Shown piece after piece: positions 33,655-41,836 of a stretch of DNA of 54,748 nucleotides. The stretch spans positions 1 through 54,748 of the forward strand of contig OMOD01000190.1 in the NCBI GenBank assembly GCA_900290255.1, read 5' to 3'. The DNA comes from Candidatus Sulfotelmatobacter kueseliae (GTDB lineage: Bacteria > Acidobacteriota > Terriglobia > Terriglobales > Acidobacteriaceae). The notes beneath the pieces were generated by a model. The model did not search any database, was not told the origin of the DNA, and saw nothing but the letters and a program-made list of their open reading frames with translations. The translations under genes and the position numbers were made by a program. Within the stretch, counting starts at the first letter, position 1. Each line of letters opens with the position of its first letter.

Positions 33655-35289
33655 GTGAAAAAACTGTCTCTGGCCATCATCGTCTTCGCCGCCGCCGCAC
33701 TTGCGGCGGGGCAAACGCAGACCGCCCCTGCGACCACAACGGCAACGTCCTCCGCGGCGATGCCAGTAGCCACCGTGTCGCGCACAACCAAGGCAATGCA
33801 CTACCGACTGCAGGGCGGATCGACCAAGATCGATTTTCGCGGAACCGATCTGCTGCAGGGTGCCTCGGGCGAAGCCAAGGTCGACGGTAAGAAGATCAAC
33901 TTTGAAATCGACGCCAAGTTTCAAGGTGTGGAAGACGCCACCAAATTCGGCCTCGAATATCTGACGTACGTTTTGTGGGCGGTTTCGCCCCAGGGACGCC
34001 CGGTGAACCTGGGCGAGGTTTATCTCGACCACCGCGGCAGCGCCCAGCTCAAAGCTTTCACCGATCTTCAGACTTTCGGCATGATCGTGACCGCCGAGCC
34101 GTACTTCGCCGTCACCCAGCCCGGGAACATGGTGGTGATGGAGAGCGTCTCGATCAGCGGGGCGGCGACCGAAAACATCGACGCCAGGTATGAACTGGTG
34201 ACGCGTGGAACTTACAGTTCCACCAACGCTCATATCGAGGGGGCAATTTTCGGCATCGACTCGAAAACGCCGCTGGAGTTGTTTGAAGCGCGCAACGCGG
34301 TCCGCATCGCGCACATCGCCGCGGCAGACAAATATGCCGCTTCGATCCTTTCCAAGGCCGGCCAGCAGTTGATGCACGCCGAGGATCTCTACCGCCAGAA
34401 GCAGAACCGAGCCGCCGTGGAAGCCGCCGCCAAGGAAGCCACGGAGACCGCCGAAGAAGCTCGCCTCATGGCAGTGAAGCAGAAGGCGGAAGAGGAAGCT
34501 CAGGCGGCCGCTGCCGCCCGCGAAGCCAAGGCCCGCGCTGACGCTGACGCTGAAGCCAAGCGCCGCGCCGATGCCGAAGCCGCCCGCCAGCAGGCCGAGC
34601 AAGCCAAGGCCGAAGCGGAGCAAGCCAAGGCCGAAGCCGTGGCTGCCGCGCAGGAAGCCGCGCGCCAGAAAGACGAGGCGGAGAAGGCCAAAGCCGAAGC
34701 TGTGGCTCAGCAGCAAGCCCTCGCTGCCGAGACCGAAAAGGCCAAAGCTGCGGCAGCGCAATCCGAAAATCTTCGCCAGCAGGCAGAAAGCCTTCGCCAG
34801 CAGGCCGAGCAGGAAAAAGCGGAACTCCGCGCCCGCCTCCTGCAGCAGCTCAACCAGGTTCTGGCCACGCGCGACTCCGCCCGCGGACTCATCGCCAATA
34901 TGTCCGACGTTCTTTTCCGCAGTGGCAGCTATGAACTTCTTCCCGGCGCGCGTGAGCGTCTGGCCAAGGTCTCCGGCATCGTGCTTGCCTATCCCAGCCT
35001 GCATCTGGCTGTCGAAGGACACACCGACAGCGTGGGCGGCGACGAATACAATCAGAATCTCTCCGAGCGCCGCGCCGAATCCGTGCGCGACTATTTCGTG
35101 CAGCAGGGAATTCAGGCCGGCTCGATCGTAGCCCGCGGTTTCGGCAAAACCGATCCCATCGCCTCGAACGATACTCCGGAAGGCCGGCAGCAGAACCGCC
35201 GGGTGGAGCTGATTCTCTCGGGCGACGCCATTGGCACCGACGACAAATTAGCCCCAGCCCCAGCCGCATATACCCCGCAACACCAGTAG
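33655..35289 (+). CDS. OmpA-domain protein with long coiled coil
   Basis: 544 residues from GTG 33655. A signal peptide (LSLAIIVFAAAALAAGQ) precedes a beta-rich N-terminal domain (about 45-205). A long Ala/Glu/Lys/Gln coiled coil follows (about 225-405) with many heptad-like repeats (AEQAKAEAEQAKAEAV). The C-terminal OmpA domain (about 420-525) has VLFRSGSYELLPGARERL, LAVEGHTDSVGGDEYNQNLS and RRVELILSG, with the Asp and Arg expected to bind diaminopimelate in peptidoglycan. It probably spans the periplasm and anchors envelope layers to the wall. Confidence 0.87.
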   Translation: MKKLSLAIIVFAAAALAAGQTQTAPATTTATSSAAMPVATVSRTTKAMHYRLQGGSTKIDFRGTDLLQGASGEAKVDGKKINFEIDAKFQGVEDATKFGLEYLTYVLWAVSPQGRPVNLGEVYLDHRGSAQLKAFTDLQTFGMIVTAEPYFAVTQPGNMVVMESVSISGAATENIDARYELVTRGTYSSTNAHIEGAIFGIDSKTPLELFEARNAVRIAHIAAADKYAASILSKAGQQLMHAEDLYRQKQNRAAVEAAAKEATETAEEARLMAVKQKAEEEAQAAAAAREAKARADADAEAKRRADAEAARQQAEQAKAEAEQAKAEAVAAAQEAARQKDEAEKAKAEAVAQQQALAAETEKAKAAAAQSENLRQQAESLRQQAEQEKAELRARLLQQLNQVLATRDSARGLIANMSDVLFRSGSYELLPGARERLAKVSGIVLAYPSLHLAVEGHTDSVGGDEYNQNLSERRAESVRDYFVQQGIQAGSIVARGFGKTDPIASNDTPEGRQQNRRVELILSGDAIGTDDKLAPAPAAYTPQHQ

Positions 35290-35317
35290 GGGGATGCGAG
35301 ACTGGCTTAGTGGGGAC

Positions 35318-35402
35318 AGCGGGTGCCCCACGTCTCGCCGCTTTTGCGAGACAGCCTGCCCTGAGCGTAGCGGCGCCGCTAGGCGGTGCGAGGTCGAAGG
35401 GT
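35318..35402. repeat. Dispersed repeat pair (families A and GTCATCC-type)
   Basis: GTGGGGACAGCGGGTGCCCCAC (split as GTGGGG, ACAGCGGGT, GCCCCAC) resembles 43431-43455. It is followed by a GTCTCGCCGCTTTTGCGAGAC hairpin and then CCCTGAGCG to GGTCGAAGGG (about 35361-35402), related to 19318-19375. The 192-nt gap holds no gene. Confidence 0.55.
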
Positions 35403-35481
35403 GGGACTTTCTCTGAGTCCTAACTGATAGGGAACTTTCCCCTGTGTCACCCGTGGTTAAAGACCTTCCAGGGCACCGCCC

Positions 35482-37065
35482 TCAATTTGCCACCGGCAAG
35501 CGAAACTCCGTTCGTAGTCCTGCCCTCTTGCGAAACACCACCTTCACGCCTTCCCGCCAGCGCTCGTCAATCCCTACAAATTCCCACTTGATCTCGGGTG
35601 CGATGTAGCGCAACAGCACGTCGGTCGCGGGATGCACATGCAACGCCGGGGCCAGCAGAAAGAGCAGCGGCGGCTCTGCCGATAATTCGCGTTGCGAAAA
35701 ATATCCGAAGCGGGGAAATTCTCCGCGGGCATGGTGCCATGCCACACGCGACCAGTAATCCAGCCCCTGCAGCGGCAGGTGGATATCTTCGTCGGCTTTG
35801 AGCTCGACCACGGCCAGCCGGCCATCTCGCGTGATGGTCAGAACGTCAATCATGGCGCGGTCCGCAGCGGAGAACGCCGGCACCTGCGAGTACAGCACCT
35901 GAGATTCCAGCCGCTCCTCCACCACGCTCACGTCGTTGACTACCAGCGACTCCAGCCAGCGCTCCGGATGCATGCGGAACAGCGGGTGCTGCCGCGGGCC
36001 GTACGGGTGCCGCGTGTCGCGCACCGCCGCCAGCAACTCCACAAAGAAAGCCCAATTGCGGTCCTCGAGAACCCGCTCCTCCGCGCCCACGCCAAACACG
36101 ATTTCCTGCCTGCTGCGGAAGGTGACCGCCTCGGCTCCCATGCGCGCCCGGGCAAACTCGAGCCCCCGCCAGCGGAACGCAATCTCGGCCGCTGACAGCA
36201 CCGCAACTTCGCAATTGGGCAAGATTGCCCGGATTCTCGCGATCGACTCGGTGAATCTTTCGAGCGCCGCGGCTTGGTTGGTCGCATGCACCAGTCGTGT
36301 GGCCACGTTGCCGCGATCCGAGCAGTCTATTTCGACCAGCGCATCGTGGCGCTCGTCGAGCTCGAACAAACCCCATTTGGCCGCGGCCCGGTTGAGATTA
36401 GCCATGCGCTCGCGCACCAGCACCGAACTTCCCGCCGGTACAAATAGATGCAGCCCTTCGACATACGCACTTCCCGATGAGTGATATGACGTTGGATTTT
36501 GTCGGCAAACATCCAGCCACAAGATCCCGAAGGTCAGCGCCGCATCAATGGATGCTTGCGTTTCTTTCTCGTTCACCCCTAACACCGCGTAGACTGACTG
36601 TCCCCGGCGCAGCAGTCCCCGCGCATAAATGGGGCCAAACGACTTCTCCAGATCAATGCTGCTGGTCAGCCGCGAGATCACAAATCCGGGAAAGTGGCGC
36701 TCCAGCGCGCGTCTCAGCCGTTGCTCGTAGCTCGCCCGCGCGGCTTTCTTGGCCGACGGCGACCGCCGGTCGCGCTCCCGGCAGATTTCCAGCTTCGTCG
36801 GACGCGCCTGCCCCAGCCGCTGCACCGCCAGCCGCAGCGTCCCGTTCTTCAGCTCGGCGTCGAGCACCCGCCGCACCGTGTTCCGTTCCGCCGACCACAA
36901 ATGCAGCAGGCACTTGTTGTACTCGCCCGAAATCGAGTACCTGGCCCGCTGCAAATCGAAAGCCACGGCGCCGTCTTCCAGCACCACCCCGCCCGAGGCT
37001 TCGCCGAGAAATTCCTGCAAGGTGCGGGTTAGGGCATCCGGGGTCACGACTGGAATTGTCCACAT
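35482..37065 (-). CDS. Large protein of unknown function with nuclease-like C-terminus
   Basis: 527 residues from ATG 37065. The frame stays open to 37236, but that part is repeat-derived. The protein is soluble, with an N-terminal Arg-rich helical region (RRSPSAKKAARASYEQRLRR, about 110-130), a middle region, and a C-terminal segment AMIDVLTITRDGRLAVVELKADEDIH. Its D-x(12)-ELK spacing matches the PD-(D/E)XK nuclease core, with QGLDYWSRV following as the expected helix. Such domains occur in archaeal/bacterial Holliday-junction and restriction-like nucleases. Activity is not proven and no neighbouring methylase was seen. Confidence 0.6.
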   Translation of the reverse strand: MWTIPVVTPDALTRTLQEFLGEASGGVVLEDGAVAFDLQRARYSISGEYNKCLLHLWSAERNTVRRVLDAELKNGTLRLAVQRLGQARPTKLEICRERDRRSPSAKKAARASYEQRLRRALERHFPGFVISRLTSSIDLEKSFGPIYARGLLRRGQSVYAVLGVNEKETQASIDAALTFGILWLDVCRQNPTSYHSSGSAYVEGLHLFVPAGSSVLVRERMANLNRAAAKWGLFELDERHDALVEIDCSDRGNVATRLVHATNQAAALERFTESIARIRAILPNCEVAVLSAAEIAFRWRGLEFARARMGAEAVTFRSRQEIVFGVGAEERVLEDRNWAFFVELLAAVRDTRHPYGPRQHPLFRMHPERWLESLVVNDVSVVEERLESQVLYSQVPAFSAADRAMIDVLTITRDGRLAVVELKADEDIHLPLQGLDYWSRVAWHHARGEFPRFGYFSQRELSAEPPLLFLLAPALHVHPATDVLLRYIAPEIKWEFVGIDERWREGVKVVFRKRAGLRTEFRLPVAN

Positions 37066-37189
37066 CGGGCGCAGCCGGGTCTGTGACGAGTGACCATTGC
37101 CATCGAGAAAGGTGTGGAAGAATCGGGGTAGGGTTTCAGTTTCACAGCGGCCCACTACCCCCTGGTTGGTAATGTCCTGATTTAGTTCT

Positions 37190-37302
37190 TTCACCACACA
37201 GTCACAGAGACACAGAGAAACCCAACTGCTTGGCAAGCTTCTCCGTTCCTGGCTTTTACAGGTTTCGAGGTCTTCTCTGTGACTCCGTGCCTCCGTGGTG
37301 AA
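37190..37302. repeat. Inverted-arm CACAGAG word repeat
   Basis: The left arm TTCACCACACAGTCACAGAG (37190-37209, continuing ACACAGAGAA) is complementary at about 25 of 30 positions to the right arm 37273-37302 (starting TTCTCTGTGACTCCGTGCC). A core of about 53 nt separates them. It fills part of the 376-nt gap upstream of the arabinose operon. Confidence 0.65.
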
Positions 37303-37340
37303 GAAAGGCGAATCAGGACACTACCGACTGGGTTCAGACT

Positions 37341-37369
37341 TTGACAAACCCGGCCCGCTCCGGTTAAAT
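37341..37369 (+). promoter_or_regulatory. Promoter of the arabinose-type operon
   Basis: TTGACA (37341-37346) is a perfect -35. After a 17-nt spacer comes TTAAAT (37364-37369), a 4 of 6 match to the -10. Transcription would start near 37376. Confidence 0.65.
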
Positions 37370-37380
37370 GAGCAGTTATT

Positions 37381-37392
37381 GTAAACGTTTAC
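37381..37392 (+). promoter_or_regulatory. LacI-family-type operator
   Basis: GTAAACGTTTAC is a perfect 12-bp palindrome with the central CG typical of LacI/GalR operators. It lies about 5-16 nt after the predicted transcription start of the arabinose-type operon, so a bound repressor would block it. No LacI-family gene is in the window. Confidence 0.65.
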
Positions 37393-37441
37393 CGGAAGCC
37401 TTTTCGGGCTGGATTTTCGCTTCCCAGATGGTGACCGCTCC

Positions 37442-38143
37442 ATGCTGCTGAAAACGCTGCGCGAACAGGTCCTCGAAGCCAACCTCGAACTGGTGCGGCG
37501 GGGGCTGGTTCTGTATACCTTCGGCAATGCCAGCGGAATGGACCGCAATGAGGGACTGGTAGCCATCAAGCCCAGCGGTGTCCCCTACGAGGAACTGACG
37601 CCGGCGCAGATCGTGATTTCCGATCTCACGGGAAAAATCGTGGAGGGAACGCTTCGCCCCTCGTCGGACCTGGCTACGCATCTGGAGCTCTACAAGCATT
37701 TCCCGAACATTGGCGGCGTGGCCCATACCCACTCCGAATTTGCCACCGCCTGGGCGCAGGCAGAGCAACCGATTCCTTGTTTCGGCACAACCCACGCGGA
37801 CTATTTTCACGGTCCGGTACCGGTCACAGAACGATTGTCGGCGGCGGCGATTGCCGGCGACTATGAACAGGAAACCGGAGTCGCGATTTGCCGCAGATTC
37901 GGCAATCTCGACCCGGATGCGATTCCGGCGGTGCTGGTGGCCGGACACGCTCCGTTCTGCTGGGGCCCGAGCGCGGCCGAAGCTGCCCACAACGCAGTCA
38001 TTCTGGAATATGTGGCGCGCATGGCGTGCCACACGCTCGCAGTTCATGCTGAAACCCGGCCGCTGGCGCGCGAATTGCACGACAAGCACTTCCTGCGCAA
38101 GCACGGCCGCAACGCCTATTACGGACAGGTCAAAACGCAATGA
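37442..38143 (+). CDS. araD: L-ribulose-5-phosphate 4-epimerase
   Basis: Class II aldolase-fold enzyme that turns L-ribulose 5-phosphate into D-xylulose 5-phosphate, the last step of L-arabinose use. 233 residues, closely following E. coli AraD. Zinc ligands H95, H97 and H169 (GGVAHTHSEF and VAGHAPFCWG) and D76 (LRPSSDLATH) are at AraD positions. The end DKHFLRKHGRNAYYGQ is the AraD tail, which makes fuculose-phosphate aldolase unlikely. First gene of the operon, overlapping the symporter start by 4 nt (ATGA). Confidence 0.93.
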   Translation: MLLKTLREQVLEANLELVRRGLVLYTFGNASGMDRNEGLVAIKPSGVPYEELTPAQIVISDLTGKIVEGTLRPSSDLATHLELYKHFPNIGGVAHTHSEFATAWAQAEQPIPCFGTTHADYFHGPVPVTERLSAAAIAGDYEQETGVAICRRFGNLDPDAIPAVLVAGHAPFCWGPSAAEAAHNAVILEYVARMACHTLAVHAETRPLARELHDKHFLRKHGRNAYYGQVKTQ

Positions 38144-39846
38144 TTCCCGCTTTCCTCAGGCTGGGTTCCTCCTCCACGCTGGTGCATCTGTCGCCGGTTG
38201 ACCTGGTCATCATCGCCTTCTACTTCGCGCTGGTGCTGGCCATCGGGATGTACCTCAAGGGCCGCGCCAATACCAGCGAAGACTTCTTCCTCGCGGGCCG
38301 GGAAATGACCGCCTGGATCGCCGGGTTGAGCTTTCTGTCGGCCAACCTGGGATCGCTGGAACTGATGGGCTGGGCGGCGTCGGCTTATCAGTACGGCATT
38401 CTGGCCGCGCACTGGTACTGGATTGGCGCCATCCCGTCCATGGTGTTTCTGGGCCTGGTGATGATGCCCTTCTACTACATCTCGAAGACGCACTCGGTGC
38501 CGGGTTATTTGAAACTGCGCTTCGGCGAGCCCAGCCGCGCGTTGTCGGCCATCTGCTTCGCCTTCATGACCGTGCTGATGAGCGGCATCAATATGTATTC
38601 GATGGCGCTGGTGATGAAAGTCATCCTGGGATGGGACATTCATTTCAGCATCTGGGTCTCCTCCATTACGGTGGCGATTTACGTGGCCCTGGGCGGGCTG
38701 CGTTCGGCGATCTTTAATGAAGTACTGCAATTCGTGCTGATTTGGGCGGGGGCGTTGCTGATTCCCATTCTCGGGCTGGTGGAGGCTGGGGGCATATCGG
38801 GACTGCGCGCTCGCGTGGTGGCAAACGCGGGCGAGGCTTACGTCCACATGTGGGGAACGATGGGGTCGGCGGCCGACAATCCCATGGGCATTCACTGGAC
38901 CGGCATCGTCTTCGGGTTGGGCGCGGTCATCGCCATGGGCTACTGGACGACCGATTTTCTGGTGGTCCAGCGCGTTCTCTCGGCGCATAACCTGCGTGCG
39001 GCCAAGATGGCGCCCATCATCGGCGCGGCTTTCAAAATGTGCGTGCCGTTTATCGTGATCCTTCCGGGGCTGCTGGGCTGGGCCGTGCTTCCGTTCAAGC
39101 TCACGGGCGAAGACGTGGCGGTCGCGACCGGCGGGCACAGCTACAACGAAGTGCTGCCGCTGATGCTGGCTCGCTATTGCGGCCCGGGCCTGCTTGGCTT
39201 GGGCGTGACCGCGCTGATCGCGGGATTCATGTCGGGCATGGCCGGGAACGTGAGTGCCTTCGCCACCGTCTGGACGTACGACATTTACGGCGCGCTCCTG
39301 CACAAGAACCTGAGCGACGAGGGGCAGGTAAGAATGGGCCGCTGGTGCACCATCGTCGGCGTGATCGTCAGCATCGGCACCGCATACCTGGTCATGCAGT
39401 TCCACAGCATCATGGATTACGTGCAGGCGCTGTTCAGCTTCTTCATCGCGCCGCTGTTTGGAACGGTTCTGCTGGGCATGCTCTGGAAACGCGCCACGAA
39501 GGCCGGCGGATTCTGGGGACTGCTGGCGGGAACACTCTCTTCCATAGGAATGTGGGGGTGGGTGAAGGTGGATCACTCCGCGCTGCGCTACATCGCCATG
39601 TCGCCGCACGCGAAAGACATGGCCGAGAACATGTACCGGGCGCTGTGGTCGGGTCTTATTTGCGCGTTGGTGACGGTGGCGGTCAGCCTGCTGACCAGGC
39701 CCCGGCCGGTCGAGGAATTGAAAGGTCTGGTGTATGGCGCCACGGAAATACCGCACGAGGAGCACGTTTCCCTGTTCCATCGTCCGGCATTCTGGGGCGC
39801 AGTGGTGCTGGTGATCTTCGTCATTTTGCAAATCATCTTCTGGTAA
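38140..39846 (+). CDS. Sodium/solute symporter (SSS family), probable arabinose carrier
   Basis: 568 residues with about 13 or more hydrophobic helices, including VDLVIIAFYFALVLAIGMYL, the SSS-type TSEDFFLAGREMTAWIAG, and LSFLSANLGSLELMGWAAS. Sugars such as galactose and glucose are carried with sodium by SSS proteins. Location between araD and the isomerase points to L-arabinose or a related pentose. ATG 38140 overlaps the end of araD by 4 nt, a sign of translational coupling. The C-terminus has a longer loop (ATEIPHEEHVSLFHR) before the last helix. Confidence 0.88.
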   Translation: MIPAFLRLGSSSTLVHLSPVDLVIIAFYFALVLAIGMYLKGRANTSEDFFLAGREMTAWIAGLSFLSANLGSLELMGWAASAYQYGILAAHWYWIGAIPSMVFLGLVMMPFYYISKTHSVPGYLKLRFGEPSRALSAICFAFMTVLMSGINMYSMALVMKVILGWDIHFSIWVSSITVAIYVALGGLRSAIFNEVLQFVLIWAGALLIPILGLVEAGGISGLRARVVANAGEAYVHMWGTMGSAADNPMGIHWTGIVFGLGAVIAMGYWTTDFLVVQRVLSAHNLRAAKMAPIIGAAFKMCVPFIVILPGLLGWAVLPFKLTGEDVAVATGGHSYNEVLPLMLARYCGPGLLGLGVTALIAGFMSGMAGNVSAFATVWTYDIYGALLHKNLSDEGQVRMGRWCTIVGVIVSIGTAYLVMQFHSIMDYVQALFSFFIAPLFGTVLLGMLWKRATKAGGFWGLLAGTLSSIGMWGWVKVDHSALRYIAMSPHAKDMAENMYRALWSGLICALVTVAVSLLTRPRPVEELKGLVYGATEIPHEEHVSLFHRPAFWGAVVLVIFVILQIIFW

Positions 39847-39864
39847 CGCTGACAGGCGGATGGC

Positions 39865-40104
39865 ATGAGTGCAGATACGTCGCATAGCAGGACGATTTCG
39901 ATTTGGTTCTTCATCGGTATTTCTTTGCTCGTGAATGGCGTCGTTATTTTCGGAGCGGGGGTGTACGAACTGATTCAACCTCCGCCACCGGAAGTGCGGG
40001 TGGTGCTTTTCCACTACCACGCGAGCGTGTGGTGGGGAGCGATGCTGGCCGCGCTGGGAGGGTTTTACTGCCGGCATTTCTCTCCGTCGCGAACGAACAT
40101 ATAA
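39865..40104 (+). CDS. Small two-helix membrane protein beside the symporter
   Basis: 79 residues. Helix one is ISIWFFIGISLLVNGVVIF, followed by GAGVYELIQPPPPEVR. The conserved-looking FHYHASVWWGAMLAALGG starts helix two. It sits 18 nt after the symporter stop and before the isomerase, all on one strand. I do not recognise a family with a known function. By position it could be an accessory subunit of the SSS carrier, as small proteins accompany some transporters, but this is inference. Confidence 0.7.
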   Translation: MSADTSHSRTISIWFFIGISLLVNGVVIFGAGVYELIQPPPPEVRVVLFHYHASVWWGAMLAALGGFYCRHFSPSRTNI

Positions 40105-40131
40105 ATAAACGGGGTTCAGTTGGGAGAAATC

Positions 40132-41547
40132 ATGTCTCATAAAAAAATGACGATGGGGCTGATCATCGGGAATCGCGGCTTTTTTCCCGACCACTTGGCC
40201 AGGAGCGGGCGCGAAGAGATGATGCAGGCGCTGGCCAAGGCCGGCATGGACTGCGTGGTGCTGGGCCCGGAGGAAAGCAAGCACGGCGCGGTCGAGACGC
40301 ATGACGAGGCCAAGCGGTGCGCCGCGCTGTTTCAGAAGAACCGCGAGCGTATTGACGGAGTCATCGTGTCGCTGCCCAATTTCGGTGACGAGCGCGCCAT
40401 CGCCGACACGCTGCGGTTGGCGGGGCTGGGTGTTCCAGTGCTGGTGCAGGCCACGCCCGACAATCCTGCCAAAATGACCATTGCTTCGCGGCGCGACAGC
40501 TTCTGCGGCAAGATGTCGGCGTGCAACAACCTGCGCCAGTATGGCGTCCCGTACTCACTGACCCGGCTGCACACGGTAAGCCCGGACTCCTCTGATTTTC
40601 AAAAGGACCTGGCGTGGTTCGCCGCGGTCTGCAGAGTGGTCAACGGATTCCGCAACCTGCGCGTGGGCAGCATCGGGGCGCGTCCGGCGGCGTTCAATAC
40701 GGTGCGCTACAGCGAAAAATTGCTGGAGGCCAACGGCATTACGACGGAGACGGTGGACCTGTCGGATATCTTCGGGCGCATCGGTCGGCTGAAAGACGAT
40801 CACGCCGGCGTGCAGAAAAAGCTGGGGGAAATCCGCAAGTACGTCACGACCACCGGCATTCCCGACGCTGCCCTGATCAAGATGGCGAAGCTTGGTTACG
40901 TGATCCAAGACTGGATGAAGTCCACCGACGTGAAGATCACCGCGGTGCAGTGCTGGACCGCGATGGAGGAATATTTTGGCGTCGTGCCCTGCACCATCAT
41001 GAGCATGATGAGCAATAATCTGCTGCCGGCTGCCTGCGAAGTGGACGTGTGCGGCACGCTCGCCATGCATGCCCTGGCTCTGGCCTCGGAGACGCCGAGC
41101 GCGCTGCTCGACTGGAACAATAACTACGGCGACGATCCCAACAAGGCCGTCTGCTTCCACTGCAGCAACCTGCCCAAGCACTTCTTCCAGGATGTGCGCA
41201 TGGATTACCAGGCGATCATCGCGGGCACGGTGGGCAAGGACAATACTTTCGGCACAGTCGTGGGGCGGGTGAAGCCGGGTGCGATGAGTTTTGCGCGCTT
41301 CTCCACCGACGATACGGCGGGCGTGATGCGCGGCTATGTTGGCGAAGGCGCGTTCACCAGCGACGAGTTGAATACCTTCGGAGGGGTGGGTGTGGTCGAG
41401 ATTCCGCACCTGCAGCAGCTGCTGCATTATATCTGCGAGAACGGCTTCGAGCATCACGTGGCGGCGAATTTTTCAACCGTCGCCGCGGCGACTCACGAAG
41501 CCACCACCCGCTACCTCGGCTGGCAGATGCACTGGCACGGGAAGTGA
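40132..41547 (+). CDS. L-fucose/L-arabinose isomerase family protein
   Basis: 471 residues from ATG 40132, with GGGAGA just upstream. A TTG at 40120 in the same frame is less likely. The sequence resembles the COG2407-type FucI/AraA superfamily (opening MTMGLIIGNRGFFPDHLA, then VRYSEKLLEANGI and VQCWTAMEEYFGVVPCTIM), not classical AraA. In an operon with araD and araB it is the only candidate for the L-arabinose to L-ribulose step. The histidines and Glu/Asp of the metal site (CHCS, EVDVCGTLAMHAL) are plausible ligands. The assignment rests on operon context. Confidence 0.8.
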   Translation: MSHKKMTMGLIIGNRGFFPDHLARSGREEMMQALAKAGMDCVVLGPEESKHGAVETHDEAKRCAALFQKNRERIDGVIVSLPNFGDERAIADTLRLAGLGVPVLVQATPDNPAKMTIASRRDSFCGKMSACNNLRQYGVPYSLTRLHTVSPDSSDFQKDLAWFAAVCRVVNGFRNLRVGSIGARPAAFNTVRYSEKLLEANGITTETVDLSDIFGRIGRLKDDHAGVQKKLGEIRKYVTTTGIPDAALIKMAKLGYVIQDWMKSTDVKITAVQCWTAMEEYFGVVPCTIMSMMSNNLLPAACEVDVCGTLAMHALALASETPSALLDWNNNYGDDPNKAVCFHCSNLPKHFFQDVRMDYQAIIAGTVGKDNTFGTVVGRVKPGAMSFARFSTDDTAGVMRGYVGEGAFTSDELNTFGGVGVVEIPHLQQLLHYICENGFEHHVAANFSTVAAATHEATTRYLGWQMHWHGK

Positions 41548-41589
41548 GTCATGCCTTGAGTGCGCGACTCGCGGAACTGGCCCGATGTG

Positions 41590-41800
41590 GTGCCGGAGGC
41601 ACCTCTGAAAGTAGCCCGCCAGTTTACTGGCGGGAGAGCGGCGAATAAGGATCACCGTGCCGTAGGCACGGCTGAAACACCGAACCTGTCGAACCTGTGG
41701 TCGGTTTCAACCGTCCCTCCGGGACGGGACGTCTTCGGGCGTGCGCTCTACCCGGCCTTGAAAGGACGGGCTACTCTCAGACGTCCCTCCGGGACGAACA
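41590..41800. repeat. Large palindromic repeat cluster (family B)
   Basis: GTAGCCCGCCAGTTTACTGG and its hairpin (41611-41636), GTGCCGTAGGCAC (41658-41670), CGTCCCTCCGGGACG twice (about 41713-41727 and 41783-41797), and a variant CCGGCCTTGAAAGGACGGGC (41751-41770). The GTAG foot before the first hairpin fits REP elements. It fills the 289-nt gap between the isomerase and araB. Confidence 0.75.
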
Positions 41801-41836
41801 GCTCGGAACGTGAATTTCATAGGTGAGATTCAAACC

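Noticed and set aside
33616-35022. Gly/Leu/Phe-rich frame antisense to the OmpA-type gene
   Set aside because: Its repeat pattern is the complement of the Ala/Glu/Lys coiled-coil codons.
38119-40302. 727-codon open frame antisense to the symporter and small protein
   Set aside because: Extremely His/Gln/Arg-rich, with no domain. Both sense genes are well supported, so this is a shadow.
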